Under the pieces are notes generated by a model. It was given only the letters and a program-made list of their open reading frames with translations. It was not told where the DNA came from and made no database searches. A stretch of 64,000 nucleotides of DNA from positions 124,001 through 188,000 of the forward strand of contig NZ_JAHWYN010000003.1 in NCBI RefSeq assembly GCF_019351435.1, in the 5' to 3' direction. This DNA is from Flavobacterium taihuense (GTDB taxonomy: Bacteria > Bacteroidota > Bacteroidia > Flavobacteriales > Flavobacteriaceae). The translations under genes and the position numbers were made by a program. Shown here one piece after another: positions 9,163 through 17,026 of the stretch. How positions within the stretch are numbered: the first letter of the stretch is position 1; each line of letters starts with the position of its first letter.

Positions 9163-11766
9163 GCAGCAAAAGATAAGATAGTTAAAGAGACTCCATTAAT
9201 GAAACAATACAACGAAATCAAAAGGAAATATCCTGATGCTTGCTTGTTGTTTCGTGTTGGGGATTTTTATGAAACTTTTGGAGAAGATGCCGTTCGGGCT
9301 TCAAAAATTCTTGGGATTACATTAACCAAAAGAGGCGCGGGCTCTGAGACCGAGACTGCACTTGCTGGTTTTCCACATCATTCTATCAATACCTATTTGC
9401 CAAAATTGGTAAAAGCTGGACTTCGAGTGGCGATTTGTGATCAATTGGAAGATCCTAAAATGACCAAAACCATCGTAAAACGTGGGGTTACAGAGCTTGT
9501 AACACCGGGAGTTTCTATGAATGATGAAGTTTTGCAATCCAAAACCAATAACTTTCTTGCTGCGGTTTATTTTGCCAATAAATCAATTGGAGTCTCCTTT
9601 TTGGATGTTTCTACGGGTGAATTTCTTACTGCTCAAGGAAATGCTGAATACATTGATAAACTGCTTCAAAACTTCAATCCGAGCGAGGTTCTGGTTCCTA
9701 AAAATAATAAAAGGGAGTTTCGTGAAATTTTCGGGGAGGATTTTCATAACTTCTACTTGGAAGATTGGGTCTTTAAGGAGGATTATGCTCTCGAAATATT
9801 AACCAAACATTTTCAAACCACTTCTTTAAAGGGATTTGGAATTGAGGAGTTAAGGGAGGGAATTATCGCTTCGGGTGCTATTCTTTATTATTTATCCGAA
9901 ACACAGCATAACCGAGTACAGCATATTACTGCTATTCATCGAATTGCTGAGGATGCTTATGTTTGGATGGATCGATTTACTATAAGAAACCTCGAACTTT
10001 ATCATAGTTACAATCCAAATGCTGTTACGTTGCTAGATGTGATTGATAAAACGCTTTCGCCAATGGGTGGTCGTTTGTTGAAACGCTGGTTAGCTTTGCC
10101 ATTAAAGGATAGTAACAAAATAAAAAGCCGTCATCAAGTGGTCTCTTATTTAAAGGAAAATCAAGACAATTTAAAAAACATTCAAAATCAAATCAAGCAA
10201 ATTTCGGATTTAGAACGTTTGATTTCGAAAATTGCTGCTGGTAAAGTTTCGCCACGTGAAGTGGTGTATTTGAAAGAGTCTCTAGATGCCATAATTCCGA
10301 TTAAAACTTTAGCATTAGAGAGTCCGCAGGAAGCAGTCAAAGTAATTGGTGACAGTTTGCATAGTTGTGATTTATTACGTGAAAAGATAAAAACCACTTT
10401 AAATCAAGATGCTCCGGTGGCTGTAGCTAAAGGGAATGCTATCGCCAAAGGAATTAACGAGGAGCTGGATGATTTGCGTGCGATCTCTACTTCGGGGAAG
10501 CAGTTTTTGGAAGGGATTGAAAAAAGAGAATCAGAACGCACAGGTATTTCTTCTTTGAAAATATCGTTTAATAATGTTTTTGGATATTACATCGAAGTTA
10601 GAAATACTCATAAAGATAAAGTTCCTGCAGAATGGATTAGAAAGCAGACATTAGTTAGTGCAGAGCGCTATATTACTGAAGAACTAAAAGAATATGAAAC
10701 TAAGATTCTAGGTGCAGAAGAGAAAATTCAGAAGATTGAGAACGATTTATTTGAACAATTAGTGAGTTGGGTGGCTACGTACATCAAACCTGTTCAGATG
10801 AATGCTAATTTGGTGGCACAATTGGATTGTTTGTGCTGTTTCACACAATTGGCTATTGAAAATAAATACGTTTGTCCAGAGATTGACGAAACATTCGAGT
10901 TAGAAATTAAAGATGGAAGACATCCCGTAATAGAAAAGCAATTGCCGGTTGGTGTTCCATATATTACCAATGATGTTTTCTTGGATCGAGAAACACAACA
11001 ATTAATTATGATTACAGGACCTAATATGTCGGGTAAATCGGCAATATTACGGCAAACCGCTTTGATCGTTTTGCTGGCTCAAATGGGAAGTTTTGTGCCT
11101 GCCGAAAGTGTTCGAATGGGAATTGTGGATAAGATATTTACAAGGGTCGGAGCTTCGGATAATATTTCGATGGGAGAGTCTACTTTTATGGTCGAAATGA
11201 ACGAAACAGCTTCTATTTTGAATAATATATCCGAACGAAGTTTGGTTTTACTTGATGAAATTGGGAGAGGGACGAGTACTTATGATGGGATTTCCATTGC
11301 TTGGGCTATTGCCGAGTTTTTGCATGAACATCCATCAAAACCTAAAACATTATTTGCAACGCATTACCATGAATTGAATGAGATGAGCGAGACAATGCCT
11401 CGAATTCAGAACTACAATGTTTCTGTTAAAGAATTAAAAGATACGGTGCTTTTTATTCGAAAATTAGTAAAAGGAGGAAGTGCGCATAGTTTTGGTATTC
11501 ATGTAGCCAAAATGGCAGGAATGCCTCAGCTCGTTATTTCGAGAGCGCAAAAAATGTTGAAGAAATTAGAGAAAAACCATTCGAGCGATGTGTTGACTGG
11601 GATTAAGTCCGCCAAGGAAGAAATGCAAATGAGCTTCTTTAATCTGGACGATCCTTTGTTGGAAGAAATTAAAGAAGAGATTATTAATTTGGATATAAAC
11701 GCCATTACGCCTGTAGAAGCATTGATGAAACTCAACGAGATTAAAAGAATGTTATCAAGGAAATGA
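9160..11766 (+). CDS. mutS: DNA mismatch repair ATPase MutS
   Basis: This 868-residue protein recognises mismatches and starts methyl-independent repair with MutL. Visible motifs are the mismatch-binding Phe-X-Glu in GDFYETFG (F36-Y37-E38), Walker A GPNMSGKSA (about 617-627), Walker B LVLLDEIGRGTSTYDG, and ATHYHEL after it. All usual domains are present and the length is normal. The start is TTG at 9160 (MAAKDKIVKETPLMKQYNEI), which I recall as the usual flavobacterial N-terminus. An alternative ATG at 9199 gives MKQYNEIKRKYPD, which still retains the whole mismatch-binding domain. It stands alone, followed by two tRNA genes with their own promoter. Confidence 0.97.
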   Translation: MAAKDKIVKETPLMKQYNEIKRKYPDACLLFRVGDFYETFGEDAVRASKILGITLTKRGAGSETETALAGFPHHSINTYLPKLVKAGLRVAICDQLEDPKMTKTIVKRGVTELVTPGVSMNDEVLQSKTNNFLAAVYFANKSIGVSFLDVSTGEFLTAQGNAEYIDKLLQNFNPSEVLVPKNNKREFREIFGEDFHNFYLEDWVFKEDYALEILTKHFQTTSLKGFGIEELREGIIASGAILYYLSETQHNRVQHITAIHRIAEDAYVWMDRFTIRNLELYHSYNPNAVTLLDVIDKTLSPMGGRLLKRWLALPLKDSNKIKSRHQVVSYLKENQDNLKNIQNQIKQISDLERLISKIAAGKVSPREVVYLKESLDAIIPIKTLALESPQEAVKVIGDSLHSCDLLREKIKTTLNQDAPVAVAKGNAIAKGINEELDDLRAISTSGKQFLEGIEKRESERTGISSLKISFNNVFGYYIEVRNTHKDKVPAEWIRKQTLVSAERYITEELKEYETKILGAEEKIQKIENDLFEQLVSWVATYIKPVQMNANLVAQLDCLCCFTQLAIENKYVCPEIDETFELEIKDGRHPVIEKQLPVGVPYITNDVFLDRETQQLIMITGPNMSGKSAILRQTALIVLLAQMGSFVPAESVRMGIVDKIFTRVGASDNISMGESTFMVEMNETASILNNISERSLVLLDEIGRGTSTYDGISIAWAIAEFLHEHPSKPKTLFATHYHELNEMSETMPRIQNYNVSVKELKDTVLFIRKLVKGGSAHSFGIHVAKMAGMPQLVISRAQKMLKKLEKNHSSDVLTGIKSAKEEMQMSFFNLDDPLLEEIKEEIINLDINAITPVEALMKLNEIKRMLSRK

Positions 11767-11835
11767 TTTTTATAGATTTAAAGTTTTCGTTGTCAGAACG
11801 TTAAATTTTATATCGATTTTTTTTCAAAAAAAGCC

Positions 11836-11865
11836 TTGCGTAATTGAATAAATATTCTAAATTTG
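11836..11865 (+). promoter_or_regulatory. Promoter of the tRNA-Gly(GCC)-tRNA-Leu(UAA) operon
   Basis: A TTG (11836-11838) and TAAATTTG (11858-11865) are separated by 19 nt, the normal Bacteroidota -33/-7 arrangement. The predicted start is about 80 bp upstream of the first tRNA. Confidence 0.6.
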
Positions 11866-11957
11866 CAACCGCAAACAAGTTCAACGAACTCCTCTGACAA
11901 CTAAAGTTAGGTGAGTTAATACGAAATGAGAATTGCGGTTCTTTTTAGAATTGAAAT

Positions 11958-12030
11958 GCGAAAATAGCTCAGTTGGTAGAGCGCGACCTTGCCAAGGTCG
12001 AGGTCGCGGGTTCGAGCCCCGTTTTTCGCT
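11958..12030 (+). tRNA. tRNA-Gly (anticodon GCC)
   Basis: A complete 73-nt cloverleaf. The acceptor gcgaaaa pairs with ttttcgc, the D arm is GCTC/GAGC, the anticodon stem CGACC/GGTCG encloses loop TTGCCAA, and the T arm is GCGGG-TTCGAGC-CCCGT. CCA is not encoded. It reads glycine GGC/GGU codons and is co-transcribed with the tRNA-Leu 15 bp downstream. Confidence 0.97.
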
Positions 12031-12045
12031 CTAACACCACATAAT

Positions 12046-12131
12046 GCTCGGATGGTGAAATTGGTAGACACGCTGGACTTAAAATCCAGTGAACAGCAAT
12101 GTTCGTGCGGGTTCAAGTCCCGCTCTGAGTA
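12046..12131 (+). tRNA. tRNA-Leu (anticodon UAA)
   Basis: An 86-nt class II tRNA with a long variable arm. The anticodon stem CTGGA/TCCAG encloses loop CTTAAAA (anticodon TAA), and the T arm is GCGGG-TTCAAGT-CCCGC. The acceptor gctcgga pairs with tctgagt through one internal G-U and a terminal G1-U72 wobble, which is slightly unusual. CCA is not encoded. Confidence 0.95.
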
Positions 12132-12137
12132 CAAGAA

Positions 12138-12167
12138 AGCTTCAAACTATGTTTGAGGCTTTTTTTA
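12138..12167 (+). terminator. Terminator of the tRNA operon
   Basis: AGCTTCAAAC and GTTTGAGGCT pair (one G-T wobble) around a 3-nt loop, followed by seven T residues, starting 7 bp after tRNA-Leu. Confidence 0.85.
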
Positions 12168-12240
12168 TTTATGGAATATCATGTCGGATTTTTTTTAAGT
12201 TTAAAATCTATAATCTAACTTCTTAAATCTACAATCTAAA

Positions 12241-12588
12241 ATGGGTGCTTTTGTAATAAGTAAAAGATTCGATGATCAGTACAAGTTTGTTTTTACCTCG
12301 AGAAAAGGGAAAGTAATTTTCACAAGCTTGAGTTATGAGTTAAAGTTTGAATGTGAAGCGGGTATTGAGTATTTTAAAACTAATGTGGATCTGGCTAAAT
12401 TTGATAAATGCAAATCGGCAGGAGGTAAGTATTTTTTTAAACTTTTTTTGGATGGAGCTCCGTTTGCGATAAGCAGAAAATACACTACTGAGTTGAGGGT
12501 TCAGAAGGGGATTGATGAAATTGTGAAATATGCGTCAGTATCCGAGATTTTGGATTTTTCGGATAATGATTTGATTTTTTTAGATTAA
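12241..12588 (+). CDS. DUF1508 (YegP-like) small protein
   Basis: This 115-residue soluble protein resembles the DUF1508/YegP family: a short beta-beta-beta-alpha unit (FVISKRFDDQYKFVFTSRKG, then FTSLSYELKFECEAGIEYFK) followed by a second, more diverged copy. E. coli YegP is an uncharacterised tandem-repeat protein, so no biochemical role can be given. The start ATG follows a run of degenerate AATCTA-type words (12207-12240). No promoter box was recognised. It ends in a strong bidirectional terminator shared with the convergent lipoprotein gene. Confidence 0.8.
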   Translation: MGAFVISKRFDDQYKFVFTSRKGKVIFTSLSYELKFECEAGIEYFKTNVDLAKFDKCKSAGGKYFFKLFLDGAPFAISRKYTTELRVQKGIDEIVKYASVSEILDFSDNDLIFLD

Positions 12589-12605
12589 ATCTTTGTATAA
12601 AAAAA

Positions 12606-12640
12606 GACCATTTCGAAATTTTTCGAAATGGTCTTTTTTT
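12606..12640. terminator. Bidirectional terminator between the DUF1508 gene and the lipoprotein
   Basis: Perfect 12-bp arms GACCATTTCGAA / TTCGAAATGGTC (12606-12617 and 12622-12633) have a 4-nt loop, with A residues before and T7 after. Confidence 0.85.
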
Positions 12641-12670
12641 ATGAATTTATTTGATAAAAAATAAATTCAT
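12641..12670. repeat. Extra perfect hairpin between two terminators
   Basis: ATGAATTTATTT (12641-12652) and AAATAAATTCAT (12659-12670) form a perfect 12-bp AT-only-rich stem with a 6-nt loop, wedged between terminators on both sides. Confidence 0.6.
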
Positions 12671-12673
12671 AAA

Positions 12674-12703
12674 AAAAGCTGCATAAAATGCAGCTTATTT
12701 TTT
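12674..12703 (-). terminator. Terminator of the small lipoprotein gene
   Basis: AAGCTGCAT (12676-12684) and ATGCAGCTT (12688-12696) form a 9-bp stem with a 3-nt loop. A-rich on the left gives a U tract for minus-strand transcription. Confidence 0.75.
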
Positions 12704-12720
12704 TCTAGTGTAATTTGAAA

Positions 12721-12921
12721 TTACTTAGCTGGAGCAGCAGCAGGAGCAGCAGCAGCAGAATCAACAGCTACAGCAGCAGTATCAGCAACAACAGCAGCAG
12801 TATCAGCAACAACAGCAGTAGAATCTACAGCTACAGTTTCTTCAGCAGGTGCGTCAGCTTTTTTACAAGATACAACAGTTAATACAGCAACAACAGCTAA
12901 ACTTAAAAATACTTTTTTCAT
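12721..12921 (-). CDS. Small Ala/Val-rich lipoprotein
   Basis: This 66-residue protein has a lipoprotein signal ending VLTVVSC (Cys19 as the lipidation site), then KKADAPAEE. The rest is low-complexity sequence made of Val-Ala-Asp-Thr-Ala-Ala-Val type repeats and a C-terminal APAAAPAK. At DNA level two exact 21-bp units lie at 12771-12791 and 12792-12812. It has its own -7 box and terminator, which suggests a real, independently expressed gene. No function is recognised. Similar tiny Ala-rich lipoproteins occur in flavobacteria, from memory. Confidence 0.75.
   Translation of the reverse strand: MKKVFLSLAVVAVLTVVSCKKADAPAEETVAVDSTAVVADTAAVVADTAAVAVDSAAAAPAAAPAK
12771..12812. repeat. 21-bp tandem repeat (2 exact copies) inside the lipoprotein gene
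   Basis: Two identical 21-bp units beginning CAGCAGCAGTATCAG. The unit keeps frame and encodes seven residues, so copy-number change would alter protein length without a frameshift. Confidence 0.85.
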
Positions 12922-12957
12922 CTTAATTTAATATAAAGGTTAATTATTAATTCGTGG

Positions 12958-12965
12958 CAAAGATA
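12958..12965 (-). promoter_or_regulatory. Putative -7 promoter box of the small lipoprotein
   Basis: The minus strand reads TATCTTTG, an exact TAnnTTTG match 37 bp upstream of the ATG. No -33 TTG at normal spacing. Confidence 0.4.
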
Positions 12966-13153
12966 TAAAATTTTTAATACGTAAAATATTTTTTCATTTA
13001 TTTTTTAAAAATAATTTTCAATCAGGTGATTAGCTTTTTCTTTTATGAAATATAAAATACGTAAATACTTACTGTTGTTAAAATATTCTGATATTTTATA
13101 TACTATTGTGTTTGTTTTTTAGAAGGGTTTAAATAGAATTGGCTTATTTGTTT

Positions 13154-14395
13154 TTAATCTCTTTTGTGAGTTATTTGCGCTAAAATATTATTTGTGGCTC
13201 CTTTGTTTTTTTGTACAAAACTATAGCAAATTTCTCCTGTTTTTTGTCTTATGTCAGGATCTTGTATCAATTTAGAAAATGCTTGTTGAAGTTCTGTTGT
13301 GTTGTTTATGGAAAGGCAACCTTCAATATTGACCAGATTGATTGCTTCATCAAAATGGGTGTAATTGGGACCAATTATTATAGGGATGCCGAAAGTTGCC
13401 GGTTCTAGTAGGTTGTGTACTCCAGGGTTTCCAAAGCCGCCACCTACATATGCGATATCGGCATAGCTGTAAATTTTGGTTAATAAGCCAATGGTGTCTA
13501 TGATGAAGACTTCGTATTGCGATAAATCTTTGTTTTCTTTTTCTGAAAACAATACTATTTGTTTGTTAATGCTACTTTGTAATTGCTGAATTTGTTCTGG
13601 TTTTATATTGTGTGGAGCAATAATGAATTTTACATCGAGTGCGCAAGAATTGATGTACTCAACAAGTAATGCTTCGTCTTTTGGCCACGAACTTCCTATC
13701 ACGATTGTTGTTTTATTGTCTTTAAACTGGGCTATAAAGTCCAGAGTGTTGTCTTTCTCTAAGATGGTAGCCACTCTGTCGAAACGGGTGTCGCCGGAAA
13801 CACTAACGTTGGTTTTTCCTAGCTCTATGATTAGTTTTCTTGAGTTCTCATTTTGAACAAAAAAATAAGTAAAGGTGTCTAGTGCTTTTCTATAAAATCT
13901 GCCATACCATTTAAAGAACAATTGTTTTTTCCTGAAAATTCCCGAAATCAAATAAGTAGGAATGTTTTGTTTATGTAGTTGATCCAGATAATTTATCCAA
14001 AATTCATATTTAATAAAGAAAGCGAGGTCTGGATGTACTAGTTTTAAAAACAGTTTGGCATTTTTTGGTGTGTCCAAAGGCAGATAAACGGTTATGTCGG
14101 CTACAGTATTGTTTTTTCTAACTTCATAACCAGAAGGAGAAAAAAAGGTTACTATAATTTTATGAGTTGGATAGGTGACTTTGATTTTTTCTATTACAGG
14201 TAATCCTTGCTCATACTCACCTAGAGAAGCAGCATGGAACCAGATGGTTTGATCTTTTGGTGATATTTTATTTTTCAAAATTGTGAAAACATCTTTTCTG
14301 CCGTCAACAAAAAGTTTCATCTTTGGGCTAAAAAACGCTATGATTTTTAATGAAAATTGGGCAAATAAAATGGCTAAATTATAAAGAAAATGCAT
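13154..14395 (-). CDS. waaA: 3-deoxy-D-manno-octulosonic acid (Kdo) transferase
   Basis: This 413-residue GT30-type enzyme adds Kdo from CMP-Kdo to lipid A precursor at the inner membrane. An N-terminal membrane anchor (about residues 1-25, LYNLAILFAQFSLKIIAFFS) is followed by IWFHAASLGEYEQGLPVIEK, containing the family's catalytic Glu region. The C-terminal Rossmann domain contains VIGSSWPKDE, FIIAPHN and the sugar-nucleotide site YVGGGFGNPGVHNLLEPATFG, broken here into its recognisable parts. Length is normal. It is transcribed away from the DegT aminotransferase. A TATTTTTA-like sequence rather than a full consensus box precedes the ATG. Confidence 0.95.
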   Translation of the reverse strand: MHFLYNLAILFAQFSLKIIAFFSPKMKLFVDGRKDVFTILKNKISPKDQTIWFHAASLGEYEQGLPVIEKIKVTYPTHKIIVTFFSPSGYEVRKNNTVADITVYLPLDTPKNAKLFLKLVHPDLAFFIKYEFWINYLDQLHKQNIPTYLISGIFRKKQLFFKWYGRFYRKALDTFTYFFVQNENSRKLIIELGKTNVSVSGDTRFDRVATILEKDNTLDFIAQFKDNKTTIVIGSSWPKDEALLVEYINSCALDVKFIIAPHNIKPEQIQQLQSSINKQIVLFSEKENKDLSQYEVFIIDTIGLLTKIYSYADIAYVGGGFGNPGVHNLLEPATFGIPIIIGPNYTHFDEAINLVNIEGCLSINNTTELQQAFSKLIQDPDIRQKTGEICYSFVQKNKGATNNILAQITHKRD

Positions 14396-14575
14396 TGGTA
14401 TTTTTTTTTGTAAAAATACATTTTCTTTATGTTATTTTGATTGGTTTAAACTCATTAAATAACTATTTTTGTTGTGCTTGTTTGGAGGGCTAAATTGCAG
14501 TGAAATTTGATCTTGAGACAAGTTTACTTCTATTAATTGTTCCTGTGAAAGGCATAGGATGCTAAAAAAGATTAC

Positions 14576-15706
14576 ATGAAAAAAATACAAATGGTTGACT
14601 TAAGAAGTCAATACGATAAAATCGCAGCAACTGTAAATGCTTCGATTCAGGAAGTTTTGGATACCAATGCTTATATTAATGGACCTCAAGTTCATGCATT
14701 TCAAAAATCATTAGAAGAATATTTAGATGTTAAGCATGTAATTCCTTGTGCCAACGGAACAGATGCCTTGCAGATTGCCATGATGGGATTGGATTTAAAG
14801 CCTGGCGACGAAGTTATTACAGCCGATTTTACTTTTGCAGCTACTGTTGAAGTGATTGCGTTGTTGCAATTAACGCCTGTCTTGGTAGATGTGGATATGG
14901 TGAATATGAATATTTCTATTGAGGCTATCAAAAAAGCGATTACACCAAAAACCAAAGCGATTGTACCGGTTCACTTATTTGGACGAGCTGCAAATATGGA
15001 AGCTATTATGGCTATTGCAAAAGAACATAATTTGTATGTAATTGAAGATAATGCGCAAGCTATCGGAGCGAATTGTAAATTCTCGGATGGGACTAAAAAG
15101 AAAGCGGGAACAATAGGTCATGTATCTTCTACTTCTTTTTTTCCGTCAAAAAATTTAGGATGTTATGGTGATGGCGGCGCTATTTTTACCAATGATGATG
15201 CTTTGGCACACAAACTGCGCGGTATCGTAAATCACGGAATGTACGAACGTTATCATCATGATGTAGTAGGCGTGAATTCTCGTTTGGACAGTATTCAAGC
15301 CGCTGTGCTTAATGCTAAATTACCTTTTTTAGATGAATATGGAAAAGCAAGACAAAAAGCTGCTAGAAAATATACTGCTGCTTTTGAAGGGCACAAAAAT
15401 ATTGTTGCTCCTAGTATTTGCGATAATTGTGATTGCCATGTTTTTCACCAATATACATTGCGAATTATTGGGGCTAATAGAGACGGGTTAATGCAACATT
15501 TACTGGACAAAGGAATTCCATGTGCTATATATTACCCGATTCCATTGCATTCGCAAAAAGCGTATTTGGATGTGCGTTACAAAGAGGAAGATTTTCCAGT
15601 AACGAATCAATTGGTAAAAGAAGTAATTTCATTACCGATGCATACAGAGCTTGATGATGATCAAATTAAATTTATAACGGACAGTGTTTTAGAATATTTA
15701 AAATAA
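14576..15706 (+). CDS. DegT/DnrJ/EryC1/StrS-family sugar aminotransferase
   Basis: This 376-residue PLP enzyme belongs to the family that aminates keto-sugar nucleotides for lipopolysaccharide, capsule or protein glycans. PLP motifs are visible: CANGTDALQIAMM, VHLFGRAANME, IEDNAQAIGA, and the Schiff-base Lys192 in FFPSKNLGCYGDGGA. The N-terminal MVDLRSQYDKI is typical of the WbpE/PglE-like branch, but the exact sugar cannot be assigned. It precedes galE on the same strand, but a strong terminator in the 46-bp gap probably separates the two transcripts at least partly. Divergent waaA supports a surface-polysaccharide context. Confidence 0.92.
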   Translation: MKKIQMVDLRSQYDKIAATVNASIQEVLDTNAYINGPQVHAFQKSLEEYLDVKHVIPCANGTDALQIAMMGLDLKPGDEVITADFTFAATVEVIALLQLTPVLVDVDMVNMNISIEAIKKAITPKTKAIVPVHLFGRAANMEAIMAIAKEHNLYVIEDNAQAIGANCKFSDGTKKKAGTIGHVSSTSFFPSKNLGCYGDGGAIFTNDDALAHKLRGIVNHGMYERYHHDVVGVNSRLDSIQAAVLNAKLPFLDEYGKARQKAARKYTAAFEGHKNIVAPSICDNCDCHVFHQYTLRIIGANRDGLMQHLLDKGIPCAIYYPIPLHSQKAYLDVRYKEEDFPVTNQLVKEVISLPMHTELDDDQIKFITDSVLEYLK

Positions 15707-15713
15707 TTTCCAT

Positions 15714-15742
15714 AAAGACGCTATTTATAGCGTCTTTTTTAT
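15714..15742 (+). terminator. Terminator between the aminotransferase and galE
   Basis: AAAGACGCTA and TAGCGTCTTT form a perfect 10-bp stem with loop TTTA, followed by a T tract. It lies 8 bp after the aminotransferase stop and 11 bp before galE, so galE needs read-through or a promoter within or before the hairpin. Confidence 0.85.
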
Positions 15743-15752
15743 AATAACAAAC

Positions 15753-16766
15753 ATGAAGATACTAGTAACAGGAGGTTTAGGTTTTATTGGGTCGCATACT
15801 GTAGTCGAATTGCAAAAAGAAGGTTTTGAAGTTGTGATTATTGATAATCTTTCCAATTCATCAGAAGATGTTTTAAAAGGAATTGTTGCGATTACAGGGA
15901 AAATGCCAATATTCGAAAATTTGGATTTACGTGAGAAAAAAAGTGTACAAGAATTTTTCAAAAAACACAATGATGTTAATGGTGTTATCCATTTTGCTGC
16001 TTCCAAAGCAGTAGGCGAGAGTGTCGAAAATCCGTTGCTGTATTATGAAAACAACTTAGGGGCATTGGTTTATATTCTTCAGGAATTGGAGAAAAAGCCA
16101 GAAGCCAATTTTATTTTTAGTTCGTCTTGCACGGTTTATGGCCAAGCCGAAAAAATGCCAATCACAGAGAACGCACCCGTACAGCAACCGATGTCTCCTT
16201 ATGGGAATACCAAGAAAATTGGAGAAGAAATTATTATTGATGTAGCTAAAGTAACCAAAATCAACGCTATTTTATTGCGTTATTTCAATCCGATTGGGTC
16301 GCATCCTTCTGCCGAAATAGGAGAATTACCATTAGGTATTCCTCAAAATTTAGTGCCTTTTATAACACAAACCGGTTTAGGTTTACGCAACGTATTATCT
16401 GTTTTTGGAGATGATTATCCTACTCCTGATGGAACCTGTATTCGTGATTACATACACGTAGTCGATTTGGCGAAAGCCCACGTAATAGCTTTGCAACGTT
16501 TGTTGAACAAAAAGAATCTGGATAAGGTAGAAACATTTAATCTTGGAACTGGAACTGGAAGTTCTGTTCTGGAAGTAATACGCAGTTTCGAAAAAGTGAG
16601 TGGTAAAAAACTTCCTTATAAAATCGTTCCCCGCAGAGAAGGTGATATTACCGAAGCTTATGCTAATACCGACAAAGCTAATAATGTATTAGGATGGAAA
16701 GCGCAATCAACCTTAGATGAGGCCATGGCCGGCGCCTGGAAATGGGAGCAGAAGATTAGAGGTTAG
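15753..16766 (+). CDS. galE: UDP-glucose 4-epimerase
   Basis: This 337-residue short-chain dehydrogenase-type enzyme interconverts UDP-glucose and UDP-galactose. It shows the NAD-binding GGLGFIGSHT at the N-terminus, FSSSCTVYG with the catalytic Ser/Thr region, the YxxxK pair in SPYGNTKKIGE, and RYFNPIGSHPSAEIGE, where the substrate-site sequence is typical of GalE proper. The length is standard. Its stop codon lies at the edge of an inverted repeat family copy (16775 onward). It probably supplies UDP-galactose for cell-surface glycans. Confidence 0.95.
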   Translation: MKILVTGGLGFIGSHTVVELQKEGFEVVIIDNLSNSSEDVLKGIVAITGKMPIFENLDLREKKSVQEFFKKHNDVNGVIHFAASKAVGESVENPLLYYENNLGALVYILQELEKKPEANFIFSSSCTVYGQAEKMPITENAPVQQPMSPYGNTKKIGEEIIIDVAKVTKINAILLRYFNPIGSHPSAEIGELPLGIPQNLVPFITQTGLGLRNVLSVFGDDYPTPDGTCIRDYIHVVDLAKAHVIALQRLLNKKNLDKVETFNLGTGTGSSVLEVIRSFEKVSGKKLPYKIVPRREGDITEAYANTDKANNVLGWKAQSTLDEAMAGAWKWEQKIRG

Positions 16767-16821
16767 ATTTCGGATTTCAGGTGGCAGAAAGCAGATTATA
16801 GTTACTGGATTTAAGAATATA

Positions 16822-16859
16822 AAATCCCAAGTCATTTTTATAATGATTTGGGATTTTTT
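16822..16859. terminator. Terminator in the galE-fabD convergent gap
   Basis: AAATCCCAA(G)TCATT pairs with AATGATTTGGGATTT, a 14-15 bp stem with one wobble, followed by T6. Likely ends galE transcription. Confidence 0.8.
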
Positions 16860-16887
16860 GTTTTTAAAGTATTATTGTGCGGTGCCG

Positions 16888-16916
16888 GTAGAGATGAACA
16901 GTTTGTGCATCTCTAC
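16888..16916. repeat. Palindromic hairpin GTAGAGATG/CATCTCTAC
   Basis: Perfect 9-bp arms at 16888-16896 and 16908-16916 surround an 11-nt centre. The GTAGAGAnnn...CTCTAC form resembles a palindromic word often seen between flavobacterial genes (from memory). No T tract follows, so it is not an obvious terminator. Confidence 0.6.
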
Positions 16917-17026
16917 AAGACAAAAACAAAAATCCCCACAAACATCAGTTCATGGGGGTTCTCTTTTGTGATCTATTTTTCTGACTGCAATCTGTTTTCT
17001 ACCACCTGAAAACTGCAGTCTAAAAT

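Larger units (their letters stand above)
16775..17011. repeat. Inverted pair of a dispersed intergenic repeat
   Basis: A 23-bp word beginning TTTCAGGTGGCAGAAA (16775-16797) recurs in inverse orientation at 16989-17011 with two mismatches. The similarity continues weakly on both sides (ATTTCGGA / ACTGCAGT). The pair brackets the convergent galE-fabD gap. A related word (GGCAGCAGATTGCAATC on the minus strand) occurs near 24590-24610. Confidence 0.7.

Noticed and set aside
11916..12134. A 72-codon minus-strand frame across the two tRNA genes
   Set aside because: It is entirely explained by the reverse complement of tRNA-Gly and tRNA-Leu (with the typical ERDLNPHEHCC-like artefact) and has no promoter or homology.
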